A DNA stretch of 64,000 nt from Posidonia oceanica. Taxonomy: Eukaryota > Streptophyta > Magnoliopsida > Alismatales > Posidoniaceae. Below are positions 35,259 to 45,198 of this stretch, piece after piece. The translations under genes and the position numbers were made by a program. How positions within the stretch are numbered: position 1 is the stretch's first letter; every line of letters begins with the position of its first letter. The notes beneath the pieces were generated by a model. The model saw only the letters and a program-made list of their open reading frames with translations. It ran no database searches and was not told the origin of the DNA. The stretch lies in contig JAZBRS010000013.1 in assembly GCA_037176725.1 (NCBI GenBank), positions 3,971,001 through 4,035,000 on the forward strand, written 5' to 3'.

Positions 35259-35281
35259 TTAGAAATGTATCCCTTATCATC

Positions 35282-35287
35282 AATAAA
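35282..35287 (+). terminator. Poly(A) signal of antisense gene 2
   Basis: AATAAA 24 bp after the stop codon of gene 2, in an AT-rich stretch. Confidence 0.5.
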
Positions 35288-35377
35288 ATTTATTTCGTCT
35301 CTTTGGTCCATATTGAATGAATTTGTATGAATTGAATGAAAATATTAGAATTCAGAACACTTCCCTGAACTTAAAGC

Positions 35378-35540
35378 GTTGTATGCCCAAGTTGGAGCGT
35401 CCAACGTTATACGTTAGAAATCCAGCGGCTAACATTTTAACTCGCAAAACGTTGGACGTCAGCATTCATGCGTATAACGTCTTTTCTTCCCAAGGTGTTG
35501 GACGCTAGGATTCACACGTATAACGTTAAAAGATATAAAA
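35378..35540 (+). promoter_or_regulatory. Promoter region of antisense gene 3 (D): palindrome cluster and TATA box
   Basis: AGCGTCCAACGTTATACGTT (35396-35415), AACGTTGGACGTC, GCGTATAACGTC and CGTATAACGTT occur within 150 bp. TATAAAA follows at 35534-35540, about 100 bp before the ATG at 35639. This is the densest such cluster in the window. Confidence 0.65.
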
Positions 35541-35638
35541 CCCTCGTCCTACGCCACGGGCGACTATCAGACCTCCTTCTTCTCTTCTTCTCCGGCGACG
35601 ACGATCTATCGGTGAGCTTTTCATCCCCTTCAGCGATC

Positions 35639-38296
35639 ATGGAGCGTCAAATCAGCCACTTCTACACAAGAACAGCGAAACGGGCGCAGATTGGGCCCTC
35701 CCCCTTCGGCGAACCGGCGGTGGAGGCGGCGGCTAGGGCTGCTGCCGCGTGGGGGACAGCAGCGGGGGCGGCAGGAGACACCGGTGTGGATGTGGCAGGC
35801 GGCGGGGAGGCTGGGGCGGCTGTTCCGACGGCCAGAGGGGCTATTCCAGCGGCTGTGGTGGCTGGGCCAGTGGCTCTGGTGCCCAGGCCAGCTGTTGCGG
35901 TGGCCGTGGAGGCCGAGGCAGGCGTGGCTGACGTGGTGGGGGCTGGTGGTGTTGCGGCGATGCCCGGGGCGACGTTTGGTGGCGATCTCGTGGCTACGGG
36001 GGCTGAGACGGGGCTGCCGTGGGTGGTTCTGCGGAAACCGAGGCGGCAGTGATGGCCAGTGAGGCCACCGTAGGGGAGAGTTCTTGCTCCGGGGAGGCCG
36101 GAGAGTCGACGGCAGAGGCGGTCCACAGTGCGAGTACGTCCTTCAGCTTGGGAGATTCCAAGGAGACGGTCTCAAAGGCGAGACCTGAGGTCGGTCCAGA
36201 CGAGGCGGGGCCCTCGGAGGTGCCCGAGGTGCAGCCGGTCGACCCCCTCCTTGCACAGTTTGGGGAGGACGACAGCTGGTGGCAAAACATGGTGGATTTC
36301 GTCCGGCGGGAGGCAGAGGGCGTCGCGAGGGATCCCCTGGATTACTGGCGGGAGGCGATCCCCAGAGACGAGGTGCAGGCATCGGGACCGCGCAGGGACG
36401 CGTTCGGATTAGAGTACGCCACTGCCACACTGGCCTCCAGAGGGTAGGTATACATTTTCCACTCTTTTTTCCTTTATTTTGGTAAATTATTTCATCCAGG
36501 CTGATAATTTTCCTGTTTACTTGTCGAGTCGAGCACCGGTTGTGACCCACTGCTACTGGGGTCAGGTCCGCCGGTCCTACGCCTTGTTGGCTTCTTTCCA
36601 GCAGGAGCGTCTAGATTGGATGGGGTTTGGGCGTTTCTTGTCCATCCCGGACTTTCCCCTCCGTCCGATGTTTCTAGAGGCAGTGGCAGAGCGGTGGAAC
36701 TTTTGGACGAGCTCGATCGTGACCCGGGCAGGCGAGTTTGTCCTCTCACTTGAGGACATGGCGTGGTTGACTGGTCTCCGGGTTACGGGCAGGCTAGTGA
36801 CAGGAAGAGTGCGCTCGAGCTACTCAGTTTTGGCGCAGGAGCTCGTAGGGTGCCAATTAGCCATAAGCGGGGAGTAGCTCGTGGTGATTATCTCTGCGGT
36901 CCGCCGGGTGAGTGAGCTGGCAGAGACAGTTGAGGGACCAAGCGTGGAGGCTGACCAGCAGCTGTGGGCCTTTCTCTTGGTGTTGTTCGGGAAGGTGCTC
37001 TTCTCTCACTCCTCCTCGAAGCTCTTGGCGTGGTTTCTTCCCCTTCTGGCAGACCTGGAGCGTGTGGGAGAGTACGCTTGGGGTGCGGCGAGCTTGGCGC
37101 ACCTATACTCCACCTTTTTCCGCTTCACCGATGGCAGTGCTCGCCACTGGGTAGACGTCTACGGCCCACAGCTTCTGGACTGGGCCCGTCGTGGTTCCCC
37201 TGCTTCGATGGACGCTTCAGAGGAGGATGAGGTGGACTGGGCTGCGTGGATAGACCGGGAGTTTTCCTCTCTGATGATCTTCCACCGGTCTCACTTCCTT
37301 GGGCACGCGAACCTTCCTTTGGGGGACACTGATCTCGGGGAGGCAGTGGTTTCTCGTGCAGCCCTATTGGAGGAGGTTCAGTCTTCTCGCGCCCAGCTAG
37401 AGATAGCGGTGAGCTTTTGAATTGCATTTTGTATATTGTTAATTCAATTTGGCTAATTGGCTTTCTTTCTTTTTGTAGCTCAAGATAGCCGATAAGCGAG
37501 CTCAGCAGGAGCGCCATTTGACCCAACAGCCCTCCACTCTGACTGGGGAGATTGACCGTCTACGAGCCTCTGCTTCTCAGGTATATTTTTACGGATAGCT
37601 TTTGTAGTTTGGATATGAATCGTGATTTGACTTGGATCTTCCTTTTCAGCCTTCGACCAGTAGTGCTCCACCTCCGGACCGCTCAGAGGAGATTTCCCAC
37701 CTCTAGGAGAAGGTAAATATGCTTTCATTTCGTTTCTGCTTTTGAAAACCCCTTGGTACTGATACCATTACTTGCAGGACGCTTATCTAGAGGGCGAGCT
37801 GAGGGAGCGGGCTGGTGACTTCATAGCCGCTAGCTCGGTCGGGAGGTTAGAGGAACTTGAGGGGACAGTTGCTGCTAGGAGTGCTCGGGTCTAGGAGCTG
37901 GAGCAGTAGGTGGATGATAGGGACGCTGAGATTGCCCAGTCTCAGGCGGTATAATTTAATTTGATGCTTCTTCATACCCTTTATGTCCTTGCTCGTATCT
38001 GACATTTGGATTGTTTCCCTCCTCAGAGCATGGCGGAGACTATTTCCCAGCTTGAGTTCGAGCAGGGGCACTACCGGATGTTCGCCTTTACTGCCGGTGT
38101 TAGGCTCGGGGTGTCTGTTCCTCCTGTGTCGAGCCGTTGGTCGGGTAGCCACTCCCGGTCTGTTTCCAGGGCCCTGTCAGGTGCTTCTGTTCGACAATCG
38201 CCTCGTCCCCCTACTGCCCCTTCTCCGGCTCCTGCTCCTACTCCTGCTCCAGTTTCTGCTCCGGCTCTTGAGGGTGAGGGAGAGAGTGCTCCCTAG
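35639..38296 (+). pseudogene. Antisense gene 3 of element D: six-exon PMD protein with coiled-coil tail
   Basis: Exons are 35639-36447, 36500-37408, 37479-37580, 37650-37712, 37778-37948 and 38027-38296. All introns are GT-AG and phase 0, and exons 2-6 are exact multiples of three. Exon 1 encodes an Ala/Gly-rich then acidic region with a 1-nt frameshift near 36010. Exon 2 carries a PMD: QERLDWMGFGRFLSIPDFPL, then GEFVLSLEDMAWLTGLRVTG. Exons 3-5 are Glu/Leu/Arg-rich and probably coiled coil, and exon 6 ends in a Ser/Arg/Pro tail. Stops, all TAG: last codon of exon 1, about 36875, 37703, and two in exon 5. Only exon 6 survives in B (7764-8011). Confidence 0.8.
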
Positions 38297-38773
38297 CTTT
38301 TTGTATTTCAGGGGTATGCCCCGGTGACTTTGTAGAACAATTGTACATTTTGAAATGATATATATTTCTGTACACTTAGTAAACTTGTCAAATACTTCTT
38401 TTAAATTACCTTTCCCAAAGCTAAAGTGAACTTAAGTGACCAATATGGTAAAATAATGGTCCTTAATTCAAATTAACTTGAAACCAGCATATTCAAGTGA
38501 AATAGTATGTAAATGACATAGTTATATGGAAAGATTTCACCTGGGAGCTTAAGAACTGAATTTTGAAGTCGTCATCGCCTTAACGAGTTGTTAACTTGAT
38601 GAAACGAGCAACCAACGATTTTGACTAGCCCGGATGTTCGAAAAATATGAAACCAATGCTTGCACGTGTATTTCAACTTAGTTAAGCCTCTGGAATGGGC
38701 AAAAATGGCGAATGCAACTCAATCATGGATCAGAGGGCGATCCAGCCAAGTTCAGTGACTTAAGTCACTGATA

Positions 38774-39027
38774 AAACGTTATACGCCTCGGATGGCGCGG
38801 CCAACGTTATCCGCTTCAACTTCTGTGTCCAATGCCGGTAGCTGCTGTAATTGTTATACGCCTTAGATGGCGCGGCTAACGTTGGACGTGCAGAGTCTCG
38901 CGTACAATGAAGCGAGCCCAGAAAATTTTCTTTCCTTTCCTGTTCTTGGCTAATCTTTTGGAATGCTTGCGAAATTTCCTCAATGTCCGCGTGAAAGATT
39001 TCTGACGATCCTCCTGTGCTTATAAAG
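38774..39027 (+). promoter_or_regulatory. Promoter region of antisense gene 1 (D)
   Basis: The cluster at 38774-38908 has AACGTTATACGCC, GGCCAACGTTATCCGC, GTTATACGCC and GGCTAACGTTGGACGTG. TATAAAG at 39021-39027 lies 100 bp before the ATG at 39127. The layout matches B (8479-8704). Confidence 0.62.
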
Positions 39028-39126
39028 ACTTGGCTACCCCTTTGATTTTTCATGCATACTTGCTCTTTTCCCTTTCCACTGATTTCTTCCTTATTTTTGC
39101 TTCTTCCTTCCTTCTTTTTTGCTTTC

Positions 39127-40467
39127 ATGGCTTCTAGCTCAGTCCCCAATGTCTTCATGCACAACAAGAAGGGGGTCGTAAAACCTTTGGAAGATATTGA
39201 AGGGCATATGATGTCCCTTATCAAGATGGGAAAGGTATGATCTTCTTCATTGGTCCCTTCACACTCTTTTTGTTCCTCATGCTTCTGAACTTCTTTGCAG
39301 GAAATTCTCAACTTCACCAAGACACCTTGCTTTGACAGTGATTTTCCCTACTACTCCACTTGGGTGAAGGATTTTGTGCTCTGGGCTTGGGAGAAGAAAT
39401 CTGTTTTGGCCTGTATGTGCTTTGATGGACTTCTAGATTTGTTGGGCACAAACTTGGATTGGCCCCTGCTTCACGCCTCATGCGCCTTCTGGAGTCCTGA
39501 GACTCATACTTTCTTCTTTGGGGGTTGTGAGGCAACAATCCTAGTGGAGGATGTTCACAGCTTGCTTGGTGTAACTTAGATTGGAGCGGCCCGGCCAGAT
39601 ATTGACTTCCCATTGCCATACGAAACGGCGGATATGCAAACATATATAGACCGTATCTTCACCCTTCCGCCTACCTTCCCAGTGATCAGAGGTCGCAGAC
39701 TCAACTTGGTGCATTTGTACTTCAGCTTCCAGTGGATTGAGGAATCTGCCTCTCAGGATCAGCTGTTGGTGTGTCTGCATTTACTGATTGGAGGCCTCAC
39801 TTTATTTGTCACCAAGGATTTCTCCTTGGATGTCTACCATACTGAGTTTTTGATAGGCCTTACTAAGCATTTCTGGTGCTCTCCTTCAGTGGCCATTCTT
39901 GCTGCCACATATCTTGGCCTGACCAGTGTTTCCACTGGAGGGGACTTTGTAGGCTCTCCTTTCCTTCTTTCCAAGTGGCTGCAGGTCCATTTCCCGAGGC
40001 TTGGACCCGTGAAGACAGATTTGATTGAGGAAAGGGTTTGCACTTGGTCTACTGCCCCTATTGATGTTTCCGCGCCTTCCACGTCCCTTTCTCATAAGCA
40101 ACAGGCACGAGGCTCTTCAGTTGAGTTGGAGCTGATAGGGCCTACCCACTTTGTAGTGTACAACTCCCATCGTTGCTTTGAGATGTTGGGGCAGAAGAAA
40201 GGGGTGCCGCCTCGGCTGAGCTTTATTCCTCGTATTCGGGTTCGGGAGCGCAGTCTTCCATCTGATGCAGTAATGGTGGACTACATTCAGGCTCTCTGGT
40301 CATCTCTGGACCGCCATGATGATTCAGAGGGGCCATCAACTTCTCCTTGCTACCTACCATGGGAGGATGCGCATTGGAAGTGGTATTCAAAGCTACTGCC
40401 CAAACCCGAGGAGTGGGTCGAAGCGTCGGGCGTGCTGCGCAGAAAAAGGAAGAAGATGGTTAGATAG
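39127..40467 (+). pseudogene. Antisense gene 1 of element D: plant mobile domain protein (one stop)
   Basis: Exon 1 is 39127-39234 (36 codons, MASSSVPNVFMHNKK...), the intron 39235-39300 (GTATGA...TTTGCAG), and exon 2 39301-40467. A single TAG at 39577-39579 (LLGVT-stop) replaces the CAG of the B copy; otherwise the frame is open to RRKRKKMVR, a basic C-terminus that could act as a nuclear signal. The PMD core is DWPLLHASCAFWSPETHTFF plus ILVEDVHSLLGV, followed by conserved blocks such as LLVCLHLLIGG. Known PMD proteins MAIN/MAIL1 act in transposon silencing and genome stability; a role here is inferred only. It is the least damaged of the cargo genes. Confidence 0.85.
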
Positions 40468-40644
40468 GCAATCATTGTAATTTTGATTTTTGGGGACCAT
40501 GTATCTTTTCAAGGGAATTAATACACATATTTCATTTTTCATCTTTGTTCATGTGTTTTGGATTATTCTGAGTTCAGAAATACTCCCTGGTGACTTTGAT
40601 GTTTGCTCAAAAGCCTTCTGCCCAACAATCTGCAGTTTAAGTCA

Positions 40645-40790
40645 CAGTTAAAACGTAAGACGCTCAAATTGGCACTTATAATGTAAGACGCAGAATATCA
40701 GGCGTCCAACATCCCTGTGTTGATCGTTATACGCTTCAGATGGCGCGTCTAACGTTGGACGCTGATATTTGCTCGTTTAACGCTCCTGGG
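40645..40790. promoter_or_regulatory. AACGTT/ACGC cluster downstream of gene 1 (D)
   Basis: Contains GTAAGACGC, AGGCGTCCAAC, CGTTATACGC and GCGTCTAACGTTGGACGCTG, the last being almost fully palindromic. It is the equivalent of 10330-10460 in B. From here to 41231 nothing else is recognised. Confidence 0.5.
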
Positions 40791-41231
40791 CTGTTTTCCT
40801 GCATTACCTTAGCAAATTTGTTAGTCCATCTAAGGGTATGATTGCCCCTAGTCCAAAGTGCCTTCCGGAAACTCAGAAACATTTTTAACATTGTGAAATT
40901 AGCATGGTCACAAGACACTTGGTAACAATCTATATATAATGCATACTTTAAGCAAACCTAATGCTATGACTGGGAAAGAAATTAAAAGAAACTTAGGTTT
41001 TGAATAACAAGTATTGGCCTTAGCTTTGTTGTCTAAAGATGATATGCCAAACGAGGGACTATCTCTTCTTGAGATCCCAGTCTTAGCTTGTAGGCGAATA
41101 CCAAGCGACCGTCCTGAATAGGAGGGGTCGAGTACGACGGGGAGTCGTAAAATGTCCTAGATTTCGTATCACTGGCCTTTACTTGTTATCAGTTTCATGA
41201 GATGATGTTGGTTGGGTAAATTTTACCCTAT

Positions 41232-41412
41232 TCACTATTTTTGGATTTTTTTATTTATCATTTTTATGGAATTTTGATTTTATCATTTTTTTTTTTGGAT
41301 TTTTGGCTTTATCATTTTTTTGGATTTTTTATTTTATCATTTTTTTGGATTTTCGATTTTATCATTTTTTTGGATTTTTTTTATTTATCATTTTTTGGAT
41401 TTTTGATTTTAT
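41232..41412. repeat. T-rich tandem repeat (D)
   Basis: About six imperfect copies of ATCATTTTTTTGGATTTTTG, as in B at 10925-11178. The region 41413-42181 is conserved with B but has no recognisable gene. Confidence 0.7.
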
Positions 41413-42181
41413 GGGGAGATGAAGAATCCTCCGGGAAGTTGGGAAAACTTGGGACCTCATGGTTGGAAAACTTTGACAGTTTGGTCCCTTTGCATCCTAG
41501 TGTCAGAGAATACCACAAGCTTATTTTGGCACCTAACTGCCCCTAGACCTAGGCCTCTGCCCTTTGCCTCTAAGTGTTTAGTGCAGGATGTGGGTAGAAG
41601 GAAAGTCCATGCCCTATTTTAAGAAGTTGGCTGAAAATTTGAAGCCTAAACCCCTCTTAGTTCAAGGTTGATTCCTACTGCACTTAGTATTCCCCAGCTT
41701 TTTTGTTTTTGACTCTTGGGCAGCTTCTTTGTTGCCGTCTTTTCCACACTCTTTCTTTTCCTTGCTCATGGACAGCTTCTTTGCTGCCTTCTTTTCTGAC
41801 CCTTTTTGCTTTTTTTTTTTTCTGGGTATTTTGGCAAGTAGTCTCACCCCTTCTGAGTGCTCGGTCAATTGATACTCGTTCTTTGATGAACTGAGACACT
41901 CTTTCATTTGGTACACTCCCCTTTTTTTTGCACTTCTAGGTTTTGGCCTTAGATGCCTACCCAATTTGTACTAGGGTAACGCGCCTGACTCGAGGGTTGT
42001 GTGTGGACTTGTTCTTCATGAACTGGGAGGGGGCTTCTTATGATTTGCCTTTATCTCAGTGTAGGACCATTTCCTTTCCCTCTCCCACAAGGTGTTTGTG
42101 GGGTGAGGCTAAGGCAAGATTCCTAGGCTTCAACAGCAGAGGGCCCTTAAGCACGGGTAGTCTAATAGCTCAGTGTGCATG

Positions 42182-43753
42182 TCAAGGGTAGTACCTTTTG
42201 AGGTGCAGTGCATTCCAGGGATATTCAAGCTTAGTGTCATCCTCTTTGGCCAAACAATAGGCATTGCCTAGATATGCCTCAACCACCAAGTATGGTCCTT
42301 CCCAATTTGGTCTCAGTTTCCCATGCTTGCGAGGAAGGATTTCCTTAAGCATCCATTCACCAATATTGAATTTACGTTCAATTACTTTCTTCTTATATGC
42401 TCTTGCAAGTCGTTCTTGGTAGAGGCGTGCATGCTCAGCTGCTTGCAACCGCTTCTCATCTAGCAAATCCAACTGTAGACTTAATAATTGCCTCTTATCC
42501 TCGGCAGTTATCTCATTGTCGAGTTGTATCCTGGATGAGGGGACCATGACCTCAAATGGGACTACCGTCTCCATACCATAAGTAAGCGCAAACGGGGTTT
42601 GGCCTGTAGGCATTCTTATGGAGGTTCGATAGGCCCACAAGGTATTAATTAGCTTATCTGTCCAGTCATGTCCCTTGGCCCCTACCGTTTTCTTAAGGAT
42701 TCGGATTAATGTTTTATTAGTAGCTTCAGCTTGCCCATTACCTTGGGGGTAATATGGCGATGAATGATGCAAATTGATCTTAAACTTATTACAGAGCTTT
42801 TTGAAGTATTGGGATATGAAGATTGCACCATTGTCTGCTACCAATTTCTTTGGGATTCCGAACCTTGAGATGATATTCTTCCGCACGAACTTGCAAAGAT
42901 TTGAAGCTTTGATTTCAGTGAACGCTTCCGCTTCAGCCCATTTGGTGAAGTACTCAGTGGCTGTGAGGATGAACCTATTCTGCTTTTCAGTGTCAAATGG
43001 TCCGACGACATCAAATGCCCACATAGAGAAAGGCCACACTGCTTGGGTTGGATTCAATTCTGATGCTGGCACATGTATTCTGTCTGCATGGATCTGGCAC
43101 TGCCTACACCTTCTCACTTTCTTTGCGCAATCTGCCTCCATTGTGGGCCAGTAGTATCCTCTGTGCAATATCATTTTTGCCATGAATTGAGAACTGATGT
43201 GTCCTCCACATATGCCTTCATGCATTTCTCCGATGATAACTTCGACCTCCTCATAAGTGACACAGCGCAGCTCTATTCCACTGAAGGACCTTTTGAAAAG
43301 GACCCTGGCTCTCATGAAGTATCTTGTAGCCATCCTCCGGACTGCCTCCTTGTCTTGTAAAGTTGCGTAGTTGGGGAAGATCCCGTCTTGAATGAAGTTC
43401 TGGATGTCAAAGAACCATGGGTTCCCGTCATCCTCTATGTTGTAGCAAACTTCAAACATGCCTACTCTTGGTTCCCCAACTTTTTGTCTAAGCTCCACGG
43501 CCCATGGCTCAGTTGAGTCAATGGCAGGTGTCCCATGTTGCTGAACCATTATGGTTTGCTCCCGGATGTTGATGGGGAACTCGATTGAGGAAGCCAACGA
43601 AGCAAGAGCATCCGCTAGGAGGTTATGACTCCGGAGGGTGTGGACGTACACTACTTGCTGAAATCGTGCCAATAGGAGGCGTGCCATGCCCTTGTATTCT
43701 TCTAGCCTTGGGTTGAGGGTTCTATAGTTGTTTAGAATTTGTCTTAGAACCAA
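42182..43753 (-). CDS. int: Element D integrase with end of archaeal RNase H (open 523-codon segment)
   Basis: The longest intact coding segment of the window. It opens within the archaeal-type RNase H (VLRQILNNYRTLNPRLEEYK; HTLRSHNLLADALASLASSI). The integrase zinc domain follows (HEGICGGHISSQ...CAKKVRRCRQC), then the catalytic core with FDVVGP, LVADNGAIF and GNGQAEATNK, so all three DDE residues are present. The C-terminal domain is GKLRPNWEGPYLVVEAYLGN, ending YYP-stop at 42182. It is the end of the gag-pol frame, not an independent gene. A TAG at 43754 (for CAG) cuts it from the upstream part. Confidence 0.92.
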   Translation of the reverse strand: MVLRQILNNYRTLNPRLEEYKGMARLLLARFQQVVYVHTLRSHNLLADALASLASSIEFPINIREQTIMVQQHGTPAIDSTEPWAVELRQKVGEPRVGMFEVCYNIEDDGNPWFFDIQNFIQDGIFPNYATLQDKEAVRRMATRYFMRARVLFKRSFSGIELRCVTYEEVEVIIGEMHEGICGGHISSQFMAKMILHRGYYWPTMEADCAKKVRRCRQCQIHADRIHVPASELNPTQAVWPFSMWAFDVVGPFDTEKQNRFILTATEYFTKWAEAEAFTEIKASNLCKFVRKNIISRFGIPKKLVADNGAIFISQYFKKLCNKFKINLHHSSPYYPQGNGQAEATNKTLIRILKKTVGAKGHDWTDKLINTLWAYRTSIRMPTGQTPFALTYGMETVVPFEVMVPSSRIQLDNEITAEDKRQLLSLQLDLLDEKRLQAAEHARLYQERLARAYKKKVIERKFNIGEWMLKEILPRKHGKLRPNWEGPYLVVEAYLGNAYCLAKEDDTKLEYPWNALHLKRYYP

Positions 43754-44272
43754 CTAGGAGTCTCCGATGAGTTTCAACTGCTTTGTCCCTAGCTCCAGTG
43801 CTAGGCGTAGTCCGAGGATCAAGGCCTCGTATTCTGCGACATTGTTGGTATTTACGGCGAAGTTTAACTGTACAGCTCGAGGAATGAGAACTCCCTCCAG
43901 AGTGAGAAGTGCTACCCTGATGCCTGCCCCTTGTCTGTTGAGTGCTCCATCAAAGTAGAGAGTCCATTGTTGAGTAGGAGACTTGGTGGCTTGTATTTCC
44001 AGTATCTCCTCATCGGGGAAGTCTGTCTGGACTGGTTGATAATCTTCTGTTGGTAGTTCTGCTAGGTGATCTGTAATGGCTTGCCCCTTGACTGCCTTCT
44101 GGGACACATATTGCAAGTCGAATTCAGTGAGGAGAAGTTGCCATCTCGCCAACCTTCCAGAGAGGGCTGGCTTTTTGAACATATACTTGATTGGGTTCAT
44201 CTTGGCAATATAGCAGACTTTATGGGATAGGAAGTAGTGTCTCAACTTTTGAGATGCCCATACCAAGGCCAA
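43754..44272 (-). CDS. rnh: Element D archaeal-type RNase H segment
   Basis: An open segment with the end of the first RNase H (LRHYFLSHKVCYIAKMNPIK) and the archaeal-like domain: QWTLYFDGALNRQGAGIRVA, NNVAEYEALILGLRLALELG, KLIGDS. Together with 43560-43753 it holds the usual acidic residues. A single T missing near 44280 relative to B (14040) puts it out of frame with the preceding RT segment. Confidence 0.85.
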   Translation of the reverse strand: MALVWASQKLRHYFLSHKVCYIAKMNPIKYMFKKPALSGRLARWQLLLTEFDLQYVSQKAVKGQAITDHLAELPTEDYQPVQTDFPDEEILEIQATKSPTQQWTLYFDGALNRQGAGIRVALLTLEGVLIPRAVQLNFAVNTNNVAEYEALILGLRLALELGTKQLKLIGDS

Positions 44273-44646
44273 GCAGTGCTTTCTATGGCCGTATACTTCT
44301 CTTCATAACCCAGGAAAGTTCTACTCAGATAGTAGATAGCCTTTTCTTTCTTTCCATCCTCATCATGCTGAGCTAGCACTACCCCTATCGATGATGCAGT
44401 GGCTGCCACATAGAGTAGCAAAGGCTTCCCTGGCACAGGTGCTGATAAGACTAGGGGAGCCATGAGATATGCTTTGAGTTCATCGAAAGCTTTCTGGCAT
44501 TTCTCATCCCAGGTGAATTCCTTTCCTCCTTTTAGTAGTTCATAAAATGGCTTACATCGATCTGCATGTTGTGAGATGAATCTCCTGATGAATTGTAAGC
44601 AGCCAATAAGTCCTCTGAGTTCCTTGATGTTTCTGGGTGGAGGCAT
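44242..44646 (-). CDS. rnh: Element D RT connection and Ty3-type RNase H (open segment)
   Basis: Encodes PRNIKELRGLIGCLQFIRRF (RT thumb), then VLSAPVPGKPLLLYVAATAS and AIYYLSRTFLGYEEKYTAIE, the first RNase H. After ESTAWPW the frame is wrong because of the 1-nt loss near 44280. A stop near 44647 (TAG for CAG) separates it from RT. Confidence 0.82.
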   Translation of the reverse strand: MPPPRNIKELRGLIGCLQFIRRFISQHADRCKPFYELLKGGKEFTWDEKCQKAFDELKAYLMAPLVLSAPVPGKPLLLYVAATASSIGVVLAQHDEDGKKEKAIYYLSRTFLGYEEKYTAIESTAWPWYGHLKS

Positions 44647-45198
44647 CTATGCTATCGCTCTGGCCTTCTGTGGGTCCACCTCGATTCCTCTTTTGTTGAT
44701 GATGAAGCCCAGTAGCTTCTCAGCAGTTACCCCAAACACGCATTTCTTTGGGTTCATTTTCAGTTGATATTGCCTTGCTCTGCTTAGTACCCTTCTCAGT
44801 GCCTCAAAGTGTGGCTCCCTTATTCTTGATTTGACCAAGATGTCGTCAACATACACTTCCATGCATTTGTGCATCATGTCGTGGAAGATGGCAATCATCG
44901 CTCTCTGATATGTTGCACCGGTGTTCTTGAGACCGAATGGCATAACTACGTAGCAGTAGGTCCCCCATGGTGTGATGAACGACGTTTTTTCTTGGTCTTC
45001 CTCTGCTAGCTTAATCTGGTTGTTGCCAGAGAAACCATACATGAAAGATAGCATCTCAAATCCTGCTGTATTGTCCACTAGCAAATCAATATGTGGCAGA
45101 GGGAAGTCATCCTTGGGACAGGCGGCGTTGAGGTTGCGATAGTCAATGCAAACCCGAACTTTCCTGTCCTTTTTGGCCACTGGTACTATATTTGAGAC
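44647..45198 (-). CDS. rt: Element D reverse transcriptase palm segment
   Basis: A 177-codon open segment: KKDRKVRVCIDYRNLNAACP, MPFGLKNTGATYQRAMIAIF, catalytic YVDD intact at 44842-44853, then LGFIINKRGIEVDPQKARAI. The segment is cut off upstream by TAG at 45199-45201, at a Trp position conserved in RT (YPS-stop-VSN). The identical stop is in B. Confidence 0.9.
   Translation of the reverse strand, partial: VSNIVPVAKKDRKVRVCIDYRNLNAACPKDDFPLPHIDLLVDNTAGFEMLSFMYGFSGNNQIKLAEEDQEKTSFITPWGTYCYVVMPFGLKNTGATYQRAMIAIFHDMMHKCMEVYVDDILVKSRIREPHFEALRRVLSRARQYQLKMNPKKCVFGVTAEKLLGFIINKRGIEVDPQKARAIA

Noticed and set aside
35662..36126. Minus-strand Ala/Pro-rich frame opposite gene 3 exon 1
   Set aside because: GC-rich low-complexity shadow; the plus strand has splice-consistent exons and a promoter.
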